DNA of 5,909 bases. It comes from Panacagrimonas sp052386745 (lineage in GTDB: Bacteria; Pseudomonadota; Gammaproteobacteria; Nevskiales; Nevskiaceae). The position numbers were made by a program, and so were the translations under genes. The notes under the pieces were generated by a model. The model was not told the origin of the DNA, ran no database searches, and saw only the letters and a program-made list of their open reading frames with translations. Below, piece after piece: positions 1 through 5,805 of the stretch; the first letter of the stretch is position 1; every line of letters starts with the position of its first letter. The stretch spans positions 1-5,909 of the forward strand of contig JBQTJW010000019.1 of the NCBI GenBank assembly GCA_052386745.1. The letters are read 5' to 3'.

Positions 1-96
1 GACGGCGCCGGCCGCTGCCGGCCGGGCGGCGCCGGGCCGGCCGAGCTGAGCCTCGACCGGGCCGCGCTCGGCTCGCTCTACCTGGGCGGCGTGTCG
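1..96 (+). pseudogene. C-terminal fragment of an Eis-like GNAT acetyltransferase (broken at a junction)
   Basis: Frame 1 on the plus strand reads as 32 residues ending in ELSLDRAALGSLYLGGVS. This matches the pattern near the C-terminus of Eis/GNAT acetyltransferases with a sterol-carrier-like C-terminal domain, where an 'L-[DE]-x-x-x-L-[GA]-x-x-Y-L-G-G' segment is characteristic. Eis-type enzymes transfer acetyl groups from acetyl-CoA to amines; they are best known from Actinobacteria but not confined to them. The gene enters from outside the window. Past residue 32 the frame stays open to a stop at 307-309 but becomes low-complexity Gly/Pro/Arg sequence, because it is then antisense to another gene. 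The expected last 30 or so residues of the family are missing. GC here is about 84%, well above the rest of the window. The family match is from memory of the motif, so it is moderate. That the gene is interrupted is clear if the match holds. Confidence 0.5.
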
Positions 97-116
97 GGGG
101 GCCCCCCGGCGGGGGG
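97..116. repeat. G/C homopolymer palindrome at the junction of two truncated genes
   Basis: Six G are followed by six C (a perfect 12-nt palindrome, 96-107 region), then GGC, then six G. The C-run can pair with either flanking G-run, so the tract folds into alternative hairpins. Recognisable Eis-like coding sequence stops at its left edge, and recognisable pyruvyl-transferase coding sequence on the other strand stops at its right edge. Tracts like this commonly cause sequencing drop-out, polymerase template switching and false assembly joins, and can also be recombination points. Confidence 0.6.
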
Positions 117-412
117 CCGCCCAGCGCCCGCAGGTTCTGCGGATGGATGGGCCCTGCTGGGGAGGCAGGCCGCAACACGCCCGAGCCCCAGACCAGGGAA
201 TGGCGGTTGGCAAAATGCAGCACGCTGCCGACGGCCAGGACGTGGGTGTCCGCGGGCGACGCCTGTACCGGCGACACGCCGAAGTAGTGGCGCAGCAGGT
301 AGGGGGTGATGGCGTCGCCCACGTTCCGGACCCGGTTCCAGGCGCGGTAGGGGACGATGCGCTCATCGAGTGGTCCGGGATCGGTGGCAGACGGCGTGCC
401 GGTCATCGGCAT
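113..412 (-). CDS. Polysaccharide pyruvyl transferase family protein, N-terminal part only
   Basis: Reading leftward from ATG at 412-410, the first 100 residues contain NVGDAITPYLLRHYFG (residues 30-45), HVLAVGSVLHFA (57-68) and VWGSGV (74-79), then IHPQNLRALGGP (89-100). These are the ordered N-terminal motifs of the polysaccharide pyruvyl transferase family (ExoV/CsaB/WcaK type, PF04230): N-[FV]-G-D, 'hhaiGSil', 'vWGsG' and the '[IL]RA[LV]RGP' turn. Family members add pyruvate ketals from phosphoenolpyruvate to sugars of exopolysaccharide or cell-wall polymers. The start codon shares its A with the TGA of the upstream gene (TGATG), with GAG five bases before it, which indicates translational coupling. 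A second ATG at 406 is possible. Normal members exceed 300 residues. Here the homology ends at the G/C palindrome and the remaining frame to position 1 is Arg/Pro/Gly-rich nonsense. The expected Arg in 'RGP' is Gly, right at the break. Confidence 0.75.
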
Positions 413-1437
413 CAGAACTCGGCAGGCAGGCCGATGGGCGCCGCCGGGTCGTGCTGGGCCGCCGCCGCGTAGCGATCCAGCAGGCCGGCGGCCGCAGGTC
501 CCACGTGCGCGCGGCCGTCGTGCACCTGGGCGTGGGCGAATACCGCCAGGGCATCTTCGAACTGGCGCGTGTTCCGCGCGATCAGCAGGGTGGGCGCGGG
601 GTTGGCCGCGTAGCGGTAGAAGCCCTGCGCATAGGAGTGGCGGATTTCGCGCCCCACCCGGTGCATGACCAGGATCAGCGCGCCGCTGAACAGGCTGCAC
701 AGGTGCGCCCCGCCGCCCTGGCTGGTGATGAAGAAATGGGTGCTGGCAAAGAGCCGGAGCTTGAGCTCGTTGTAGCTGGTTGTGGGCCGCTGCTCGCTCA
801 GGAGTTCATCGAACACGATCACCTTGGGGTGACGGTCGAGCACTTCGGCATCGCCGAACTCGAGTGGCGCGTTGCGGTCGGCTGAAAAGGAGTCTTCCCG
901 CGGGATCAGGCCGTCGCGGAAGTAGATGATCTGGAACCGGTCGGCATAGGTGCCGAAAATACGGTCGAGCGTGTCGCAGCTCAGGTAGTTGACCGGCCCC
1001 AGGTTCCATTCGCGGCAGTACTTGTTGTTGACGACGAGGACGGGCTTGCCGAAATCGAGCAACCGGTCACGGTACGCGGCGCGGTAGTCCGGCCAGGCCT
1101 CGAACGCGCTGCGCACGGTGCGGTGTTCGTTGCGGTTGCGCAGGTAGGGCGGTCGCAGGGAATGGTGGATGTAGCTGCGGACCGCGTGCTTTTCCTGGAA
1201 CTGCGCATCGTCCAGAAACGGATAGTAGGCGCGCATTCCCGCATAGGTGCGGACCTTGCGGTTGTGCAGCAGGCCCACCTGGTGCAGCCAGTACACGCTG
1301 GGGATGAAGCAGATGAGTTCCGTCCCGAACTCGCCCGCGTAGTGCAGCACGGGCGGCAGGGCCACTTCGACGGAAATTTTCCGCGTGGGCCGGGCCACGC
1401 GCTGGGGTCTGGGTGCCGGGGCGACGTCAGCAGTCAC
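412..1437 (-). CDS. Glycosyltransferase-like protein of unknown function, translationally coupled to purU
   Basis: 341 residues from a GTG start at 1437-1435 that overlaps the purU TGA (GTGA). I chose this start because the frame upstream of it is only a shadow of purU. There is no clear Shine-Dalgarno, so coupling to purU is likely; later GTG codons are alternatives. Visible segments are YAGEFGTELICFIPSVYWLH (33-52), VLVVNNKYCREWNLGPVN (133-150), FQIIYFRDGLIPREDSF (168-184) and a C-terminal Rossmann-like stretch FFITSQGGGAHLCSLFSGAL (235-254). Alternating beta-strands and a 'S-Q-G-G-G-x-H' loop late in the chain suggest a GT-B-like fold, reminiscent of GT61/DUF563 enzymes, where a Gly-rich loop sits in a similar place. 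There is no signal peptide or membrane segment, so it is probably cytoplasmic. Its overlap with a pyruvyl transferase gene supports a glycan role. Family membership is inference; an uncharacterised family is equally possible. Confidence 0.6.
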   Translation of the reverse strand: MTADVAPAPRPQRVARPTRKISVEVALPPVLHYAGEFGTELICFIPSVYWLHQVGLLHNRKVRTYAGMRAYYPFLDDAQFQEKHAVRSYIHHSLRPPYLRNRNEHRTVRSAFEAWPDYRAAYRDRLLDFGKPVLVVNNKYCREWNLGPVNYLSCDTLDRIFGTYADRFQIIYFRDGLIPREDSFSADRNAPLEFGDAEVLDRHPKVIVFDELLSEQRPTTSYNELKLRLFASTHFFITSQGGGAHLCSLFSGALILVMHRVGREIRHSYAQGFYRYAANPAPTLLIARNTRQFEDALAVFAHAQVHDGRAHVGPAAAGLLDRYAAAAQHDPAAPIGLPAEF

Positions 1438-2300
1438 GAAAAGACGACCGTCTTGCTGCCGTCGAGCAGGATGCGGTCCTCGATCTGCCAGCGCACCGCG
1501 CGGGCCAGCACTTGGCGTTCCAGGTCGCGGCCAAGTCGCTTGAGCTCGTCCACGGACAGGTTGTGCGACACCCGCGCCACGTCCTGCTCGATGATCGGGC
1601 CCTGGTCCAGGTCCGCGGTCACGTAGTGCGCGGTGGCGCCGATGATCTTCACGCCCTTCACGTAGGCCTGCTGGTACGGGTCTGCGCCCACGAACGCCGG
1701 CAGGAATGAGTGGTGAATGTTGATGATGCGCTGCGGAAAGTGCTGCACGAAATCGCCGGAGAGGATGCGCATGTAGCGCGCCAGCACGATGAAGTCCGCG
1801 CCCTGCGCCAGCTCCAGCACGCGCGCCTCGGCCGCGGACTGGATGTCCTGGGTGAACGGCACGTGCTCGAAGCGCACGCCGAAGCCTTCCACCGCGGCGC
1901 GCAGGTCCGGGTGGTTGGAAATGACCAGCGGGATGTCCACGCGCAGCTCGCCGCGCGACCAGCGCCACAGCAGCTCGATCATGGCGTGGTCGTGGCGCGA
2001 CACCAGGATGACCATGCGCGGGCGCTGGCTGGCAAAGCTCATGCGCCAGTCCATGCCGAAGCGCTGGCCCACCACCTCGCCGAACGCGCGGCTCATGGCT
2101 TCGCCGGGCATGTCCAGCGCCGGCGTCTGGAACTCCAGGCGCAGGAAGAAGCGTCCGCCCGAGGCATCCGAGGAATGCTGGTCCAGCTCGGTGACGTTGG
2201 CGCCGTGGTGGTACAGAAACGTGGTGACGGCCGACACGATGCCCGGCCGGTCAGGGCAGGTAATTAACAGGCGTGCGGTGGTTTCGGGAGGGATGCTCAC
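1434..2300 (-). CDS. purU: Formyltetrahydrofolate deformylase (EC 3.5.1.10)
   Basis: 288 residues from GTG at 2300; a TTG at 2312 would add four residues. Neither has a good ribosome binding site. PurU hydrolyses 10-formyltetrahydrofolate to formate and tetrahydrofolate in the cytoplasm, balancing one-carbon pools and supplying formate for PurT-dependent purine synthesis. An N-terminal ACT-type regulatory domain (about 9-85) opens with the hallmark LLITCPDRPGIVSAVTTFL. The hydrolase domain (about 95-270) carries VILVSRHDHAMIELLWR, the VISNHPDL strand-turn, ADFIVLARYMRILS, IINIHHSFLPAF and TADLDQGPIIEQDV. By analogy with PurN/PurU, the catalytic triad is Asn194, His196 and Asp232, all present. 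Length and domain order are normal for the family. It overlaps the next gene by 4 nt (GTGA) and follows the thioredoxin-like gene after a 126-nt gap that holds a hairpin. The ACT domain of the E. coli enzyme responds to methionine and glycine; the same here is assumed. Confidence 0.96.
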   Translation of the reverse strand: MSIPPETTARLLITCPDRPGIVSAVTTFLYHHGANVTELDQHSSDASGGRFFLRLEFQTPALDMPGEAMSRAFGEVVGQRFGMDWRMSFASQRPRMVILVSRHDHAMIELLWRWSRGELRVDIPLVISNHPDLRAAVEGFGVRFEHVPFTQDIQSAAEARVLELAQGADFIVLARYMRILSGDFVQHFPQRIINIHHSFLPAFVGADPYQQAYVKGVKIIGATAHYVTADLDQGPIIEQDVARVSHNLSVDELKRLGRDLERQVLARAVRWQIEDRILLDGSKTVVFS

Positions 2301-2387
2301 AGCAGGCGGCAAGGCGTGGGGATTCAGGCGCGGGGATTGGCGAAGCGCGACATTTCAGCCGCCGCGGCCGGATTCGGCAACTGCCGC

Positions 2388-2411
2388 GGGCCGCGTCATG
2401 CCACGCGGCCC
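2388..2411 (-). terminator. Perfect 9-bp GC hairpin after the thioredoxin-like gene, possible terminator
   Basis: GGGCCGCGT (2388-2396) and ACGCGGCCC (2403-2411) are exact reverse complements around a 6-nt loop. The hairpin starts 16 nt after the TAG stop of the upstream minus-strand gene (2429-2427). No T-tract follows on the minus strand, so it is not a classical Rho-independent terminator. It may stabilise the 3' end, pause transcription, or partly separate that operon from purU. Confidence 0.4.
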
Positions 2412-2426
2412 ACGCCCGAACGCGGG

Positions 2427-3719
2427 CTACAGCTGCGCCTTGAGGCTCGCCGCCAGCTCCGGAAACCAGGGGCCGTTGGCCCGGAGCGCGTCCGCCGCCA
2501 CTTGGCGGGCGTCGTCGTTGCGACCCAGGCGCTTGAGCGCCCTGACGTGGATTTCGGCCACCTTCAGGCGGTTCTGCCCGTAGGCCTGCGCGGCGGCGCG
2601 TTCCAGGAAAGGCAGGGCCTCGCGCGCGCAGTCGCGCTCCAGCAGGCTGCGGCCAAAGCGGAAGGCGTAGACGTATTCGTCCGGCCACGCCGCGATGAGG
2701 CGCGGCATGAGCGCGTCGTAGGCTGGCCAGTCGCCGCGCGTCTCCAGGTACAGGCGCAGGTTGTCGGCGGCGTTGCGGTCGCGCGCCGGGTTCTTCCCCA
2801 TGCGCCGGTCAGCGAGCGCGATGGCACGGTTCAGCAGCGCGCTGCGCTCGTCCGCGTTGCCCAGCGTGGCGTGCAGGTCGGCCAGGCCCAGGACGGCGCT
2901 GCGTTCGTCCGCGCAGGCCGGGCCCTTGCCGAAGACCTGCGTGGCCACCAGCCGGCGCATGGGTTCGAGCTGGCTGCGCAGGATTGCATCCGACCCTTCC
3001 GGCGCGGCGCAGCGGCGGTAGCGCTCCAGCTCGTAGGGGCGCTCGCAGCCCAGGTCCGATGCGAAAACCGCTGCCGCGACGGCCGTGCAGGCCTGGGCGT
3101 CGCCGGCCTGCCCGGCCTGCATCAGGCGCAGGCGCGCCAGTCGCCGGGCGATGCCGGGGTCGGCCTCGTAGGTTCCGCGCAGCGGCCCGGGAAGGTCGTA
3201 GAACCAGGCGATGCCGGCGCCCGCATCGGCCCGCGCGTGAAAGGCGGCGAGCGCCGCCAGTGCCGCGCGGCGACCGGGCGCGCCGCCCATTTGCGCCGCG
3301 GCGCGCAGGTCTTCCATGGCCGCGCGGGCGCCGCTGAACGTGTTGATCTGGCGGTAGAAATCCTCGCGCCGCTGCTCGCCCAGAATGCGCCCGATCTCGC
3401 GGCCCTGGTCGTCGAAGGCCAGGTAAGCGGGCAGCGCCTTCACGTTGCGCGCCTTCATCTGCTCGGCGCCCTCGGGGCTGTCGGCGTCCATCTCCAGGAA
3501 CACGACGCGCCGCTGCAGGGCCGCCCACTCGGGCCCGGTGTGCACGTGCTGGGCCATGTAGTAGCAGGAGTAGCACCAGGGCGCGCGGAACTCCACGAGG
3601 GTGATGGCATGCCGAGCCGAGGCTTCCCGCAGCGCATCGCCCAGGCTGCGCGTCTGGGCCTGGCCCGCCAGCGGCGCGAGAAGCACCAGCGCCAGCAGGC
3701 TGCGCAGGATCGTCCTCAT
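2427..3719 (-). CDS. Secreted thioredoxin-fold protein with a TPR-like helical C-terminal region
   Basis: 430 residues from ATG at 3719. GGAG lies 5 nt upstream, within the last codons of the preceding gene. Residues 1-21 are a signal peptide (MRTILRSLL, a Leu/Ala core, then LAGQA before Gln), so the protein is probably periplasmic. The thioredoxin domain (about 24-128) has LVEFRAPWCYSCYYM with active-site Cys49 and Cys52 (C-Y-S-C), a VVFLEMDAD strand, and the expected cis-proline at Pro97 in KALPAYLAF. The C-terminal two-thirds is helical and Ala/Arg/Leu-rich. From about 275 it shows repeating paired helices typical of TPR or Sel1-like scaffolds, for example the stretch beginning EALPFLERAA (367-376). 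Five more cysteines (211, 225, 237, 269, 364) sit outside the thioredoxin domain and might form structural disulfides. The 2-nt spacing from the unknown secreted protein upstream suggests a shared envelope role. Redox activity is inferred from CxxC; the substrate is unknown. Confidence 0.85.
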   Translation of the reverse strand: MRTILRSLLALVLLAPLAGQAQTRSLGDALREASARHAITLVEFRAPWCYSCYYMAQHVHTGPEWAALQRRVVFLEMDADSPEGAEQMKARNVKALPAYLAFDDQGREIGRILGEQRREDFYRQINTFSGARAAMEDLRAAAQMGGAPGRRAALAALAAFHARADAGAGIAWFYDLPGPLRGTYEADPGIARRLARLRLMQAGQAGDAQACTAVAAAVFASDLGCERPYELERYRRCAAPEGSDAILRSQLEPMRRLVATQVFGKGPACADERSAVLGLADLHATLGNADERSALLNRAIALADRRMGKNPARDRNAADNLRLYLETRGDWPAYDALMPRLIAAWPDEYVYAFRFGRSLLERDCAREALPFLERAAAQAYGQNRLKVAEIHVRALKRLGRNDDARQVAADALRANGPWFPELAASLKAQL

Positions 3720-3721
3720 GC

Positions 3722-4477
3722 CTACTCCAGCGGCGGCAGGTTCTGCGGGGCCTTGGCCGGCTTCTGGTCGTAGTAGGCGATGCGCGCGTCGTACACCTTG
3801 CCGGTGTCCGGGTTGATGACGTTGGACGGGCCGCGATACTCCAGCAGCTTCTGCTCCTTGGGCTCGTAGGTGACGATCAGGCTCGGCGCCACCAGGCGCA
3901 ACAGCGAATTGGCCTCCACCAGGAAGCGTACCGCCGGCTTGCCTTCGAACGTGGTGTCGTCGATGCGCTTCGCGCGGAACTTGTAGCTGTCGAGGTTGCC
4001 GGCGGCGATGAAGGTGAAGGCCACCGTCTTGCCGGCCAGCAGGTCGGCAAAGTAATGCCGCAGGAAGCTGTGGAAGCCGGAATCCGCCGCAATGGGGTCG
4101 ACCTTGGGAATGCGCGCCGTTTCCGGCTTGCCGCCCTTGTCGGACTTGGTCAGCACCACCTCCTTGCCGACCGCGGTGATGCCCTCGCGGTAGCCCAGCG
4201 CCGGCAGCTCGTACTGGTACAGGGGAATGAACGGATCGGCCGAGAAGTCCAGCGTCTTGGTGCCCAGCCGGGTTCCGTCTGGCGCGAAGTAGCGGATGGT
4301 GCCGCCCACCCATTTCTCGTCCACCGCCTTCTGCTCGTGCACCTCGGTGTAGAGATAGGCGTCGGTCTTGAGGTCGAACGCGTAGCCGTAGAAGCGGTAC
4401 TTGTCCGAAGCCGCCTGGGCGACGCCCGACAGGGCGCACAGCGCGAGCAGACTGGCAGCGGTCAGGGCACGCATCAT
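3722..4477 (-). CDS. Secreted protein of unknown function
   Basis: 251 residues from ATG at 4477 (adjacent ATG at 4474, another in frame at 4486). I preferred 4477 because a GGA lies 8 nt upstream and the protein then opens with a clean signal peptide, MMRALTAASLLALCALSG, cleaved after VAQA near residue 22. The mature part is beta-rich. It alternates short strands such as KYRFYGYAFDLKTDAYLYTE and GGTIRYFAPDGTRLGTKTL, a helix DSGFHSFLRHYFADLLAGKT, then VAFTFIAAGNLDSYKFRAKR and LIVTYEPKEQKLLEYRGPSN, ending in a Lys/Pro-rich tail. I recognise no catalytic motif. The layout loosely resembles periplasmic lipid-binding or DUF3108-like beta proteins, but that is only an impression. It is probably the first gene of a two-gene operon with the thioredoxin-like protein. 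A weak -10-like TACGAT on the minus strand (4515-4510) would give a 25-nt leader; no good -35 accompanies it. Confidence 0.8.
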   Translation of the reverse strand: MMRALTAASLLALCALSGVAQAASDKYRFYGYAFDLKTDAYLYTEVHEQKAVDEKWVGGTIRYFAPDGTRLGTKTLDFSADPFIPLYQYELPALGYREGITAVGKEVVLTKSDKGGKPETARIPKVDPIAADSGFHSFLRHYFADLLAGKTVAFTFIAAGNLDSYKFRAKRIDDTTFEGKPAVRFLVEANSLLRLVAPSLIVTYEPKEQKLLEYRGPSNVINPDTGKVYDARIAYYDQKPAKAPQNLPPLE

Positions 4478-4705
4478 GGATTGCATCCGTTGGTCGGTAG
4501 AGTCAGGACATCGTATCGGCGAAGGAATTCGGATGCGGCGAACTTCCAGCCGCAACGATCACGGCCTCGCGGACGGGTTTCCCGCCGTTGTTGGACGCCG
4601 GCACTGCGCGGGCCTTGGGCAGCCACCCCGTTCCCGGACCGGACGGCACTCGCGACCATGGAACGCGCACCGCCCACCGGCTGCCTCGGTTCGATGATCG
4701 CGGGC

Positions 4706-4734
4706 GCGACAAAGCCGGATCGAATCGCTAAGAT
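4706..4734 (+). promoter_or_regulatory. Promoter of the tRNA-Leu gene
   Basis: GCGACA (4706-4711, matching the last four bases of TTGACA) is followed after exactly 17 bp by TAAGAT (4729-4734, five of six matches to TATAAT). Transcription would begin around 4741, a few bases before the tRNA. The run TTCGCGCCCC between the -10 and the start is GC-rich, as in stringently controlled stable-RNA promoters. The rest of the 4478-4705 gap shows no convincing gene. Confidence 0.6.
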
Positions 4735-4745
4735 TCGCGCCCCTT

Positions 4746-4830
4746 GCCGACGTGGCGGAATTGGTAGACGCACTACCTTGAGGTGGTAGCGGCGAAAGTC
4801 GTGGGGGTTCGAGTCCCTCCGTCGGCACCA
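4746..4830 (+). tRNA. tRNA-Leu (anticodon GAG), with encoded CCA
   Basis: The acceptor stem GCCGACG (4746-4752) pairs perfectly with CGTCGGC (4820-4826), followed by discriminator A and an encoded CCA (4828-4830). The D-arm contains AATTGGTAGACGC. The anticodon stem CTACC/GGTAG encloses loop TTGAGGT, giving anticodon GAG at 4780-4782, which reads CUC and CUU leucine codons. The long variable arm CGGC-GAAA-GTCG (4789-4800 region) marks a class II tRNA, as expected for leucine. The T-loop is TTCGAGT, with one G-T wobble in its stem. It looks fully functional. Confidence 0.98.
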
Positions 4831-4864
4831 ATACGAGTGGTTTAGAGGTCCGTAAAAGTTAATC

Positions 4865-4888
4865 AAGCCCGCGTGATTGCGGGTTTTT
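4865..4888 (+). terminator. Rho-independent terminator of tRNA-Leu
   Basis: CCCGC (4868-4872) and GCGGG (4879-4883) form a stem around loop GTGATT, extended by G-T and A-T pairs, and followed directly by five T (4884-4888). It begins 35 nt after the tRNA CCA, consistent with ending a monocistronic tRNA transcript. Confidence 0.88.
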
Positions 4889-4961
4889 GCCGTTCAGGAT
4901 AGCGGTCCGGAAGTGGGCAGAGTCCAAGGCCAACCCCCGCACCCGCTGCAATGGGATCGGC

Positions 4962-5207
4962 ATGGACATCGCTCCGCCTCAAATTCGCACAACCGTCGAG
5001 CCCGAAGTCGCTAAATCGTTGGCGCATCTAGCGAAAGCAGGTTCAGAACGAGAAAGCTCAATGAGCCGCGCGTTCGAACTCGTGAACTTTGCAGTGTCTG
5101 CTGCCCCGCAGACTTCGGGATTGGAGGGAATTACAACCTGTTTGCCTCACTTCGAGCGGAATCGTGGCGTTTTCGGCTTATTTCTTCCTCTTCGGCTCTT
5201 GCTTTAG
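4962..5207 (+). CDS. Small hypothetical protein, possibly ribbon-helix-helix-like
   Basis: 81 codons from ATG at 4962, with GGGA about 5 nt upstream; an in-frame TTG at 4887 would extend it but falls in the terminator T-tract. The first 50 residues, including APPQIRTTVEPEVAKSLAHL and SSMSRAFELVNFAV, have the shape of small ribbon-helix-helix DNA-binding proteins: a short strand 'IRTTV', a helix, a turn, and a second helix. Such proteins act as repressors or antitoxins and are common in mobile DNA. Third-position GC is low compared with the host genes to the left. Against it, the last 25 or so residues overlap the 3' end of the convergent gene at 5131 and look like antisense shadow, so the gene may be a remnant with a replaced tail. 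No partner toxin is seen. Low certainty. Confidence 0.33.
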   Translation: MDIAPPQIRTTVEPEVAKSLAHLAKAGSERESSMSRAFELVNFAVSAAPQTSGLEGITTCLPHFERNRGVFGLFLPLRLLL

Positions 5208-5778
5208 CTGCTTCACGGAGCATGGAATTGTGATCGTCGGTCTTCTTTATCGATTCGCTCGCTAGGACGTCAAGGTCCTGGGCCTGGTCGGACTGAATTG
5301 CCGTGACCCTGAGCGCAATGCCTGCGACTTCCTTGTCCCAACGTACTTTATGGTGATTCACAGCTTCGATCCAACAGCTTTTGGCTCCGCCGACGCTCAG
5401 GCCATCAAATTCCCGGTCCCATTTGGTCTTGTTTTCGTGGACGATGTTCGTCCAGAGGGTTACGGCCTTCCATAGCTCTTGCTCTTCGGCGAGGCGATTG
5501 GCTTGAATCTGCCGCTCCTGTATCTCGTTCACCTTCGCCAATCGTTCGTTTTCTTCTGCTTCAGCCTCCGATCTGGCGCTCCACTCTTTCGCTTTGTGGA
5601 TCAGGAAAAGGACCAAAGAAAGTGCAAGTAAGGCGATCGGCACCAGGGGCCACAGATCGCCTAGCCAGATGGCCAGCAGGATAAGTCCAGCGACGACCGC
5701 ACCGGCGATTACCAGACTCAATGCTGCGCCTGCTAGGGCAATGGCTCCGCCTGCGCCAAAAAGTAACCTGATTAGCAA
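5131..5778 (-). CDS. Membrane-anchored coiled-coil protein of unknown function
   Basis: 215 residues from TTG at 5778, the only usable start: an in-frame TGA lies just upstream (5787-5785), and GAGG precedes the TTG by 4 nt. Residues 8-39 (rich in Ala, Gly, Leu, Val, Ile) and 42-61 (WPLVPIALLALSLVLFLI) are membrane segments forming a hairpin. Residues 62-105 are a charged, Glu/Ala-rich predicted coiled coil on the cytoplasmic side. A 19-residue motif then occurs twice, at 109-127 and 136-154, with shared W...V...K..WD.E..G. The C-terminus (about 185-215) is again charged and helical (KARAEEEEISRKRHD). I recognise no enzyme motif. GC is clearly lower than in the genes left of the tRNA, and an IS1595-type transposase lies divergently 59 nt away, so horizontal acquisition is likely. 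It could be part of a phage, defence or surface-exclusion module, but the sequence does not show this. Confidence 0.72.
   Translation of the reverse strand: MLIRLLFGAGGAIALAGAALSLVIAGAVVAGLILLAIWLGDLWPLVPIALLALSLVLFLIHKAKEWSARSEAEAEENERLAKVNEIQERQIQANRLAEEQELWKAVTLWTNIVHENKTKWDREFDGLSVGGAKSCWIEAVNHHKVRWDKEVAGIALRVTAIQSDQAQDLDVLASESIKKTDDHNSMLREAAKARAEEEEISRKRHDSARSEANRL
5317..5454 (-). repeat. Diverged internal motif duplication within the membrane protein gene
   Basis: Two copies of W-x3-V-x3-K-x2-W-D-[RK]-E-x2-G at protein residues 109-127 and 136-154, with a period of 27 residues. Seven positions are identical and others are conservative (T-K/V-R, R/K, L/I). The DNA copies are well diverged, so this is an old duplication retained at protein level, not a recent DNA repeat. 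Confidence 0.6.
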
Positions 5779-5799
5779 TAATCCTCAGCCGGATCATTT

Positions 5800-5805
5800 T
5801 ATAAT
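5800..5805 (+). promoter_or_regulatory. Consensus -10 box (TATAAT) in the divergent intergenic region
   Basis: A perfect TATAAT lies 32 nt upstream of the transposase ATG in an AT-rich patch. No good TTGACA is found at 16-18 bp upstream. The same patch reads TATAAA on the minus strand, so it could also serve the divergent membrane-protein gene. A 6-bp inverted repeat, TCAGCC (5785-5790) and GGCTGA (5819-5824), is centred on it. Confidence 0.35.

Noticed and set aside
91..885. Plus-strand ORFs between 91 and 885
   Set aside because: They are antisense to the pyruvyl transferase and glycosyltransferase-like genes; no domain is visible and composition is strongly GC-driven.
412..1968. 518-residue minus-strand frame extending the glycosyltransferase-like gene
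   Set aside because: The first 177 codons are an out-of-frame reading of purU; the GTGA overlap at 1437 is the credible start.
1710..2583. Plus-strand ORFs opposite purU
   Set aside because: Shadows with His/Arg/Ala-rich composition and no recognisable motif, while the opposite strand encodes an unmistakable PurU.
2316..3773. 485-residue plus-strand ORF
   Set aside because: Antisense shadow of the thioredoxin-like gene. High GC keeps the frame open; the translation is Ala/Arg/Val/Gln-rich with no domain, whereas the minus frame has a signal peptide and CYSC motif.
2427..4439. 670-residue minus-strand frame joining two genes
   Set aside because: The thioredoxin gene's frame happens to stay open upstream through the other gene in a different register. 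The part before 3719 is low-complexity shadow, and a clear RBS, ATG and signal peptide start at 3719.
4474..4866. Minus-strand 130-residue ORF containing RDSNPHDFRRYHLKV across the tRNA
   Set aside because: This is the well-known spurious translation antisense to a tRNA-Leu gene; the tRNA structure fully explains the sequence.
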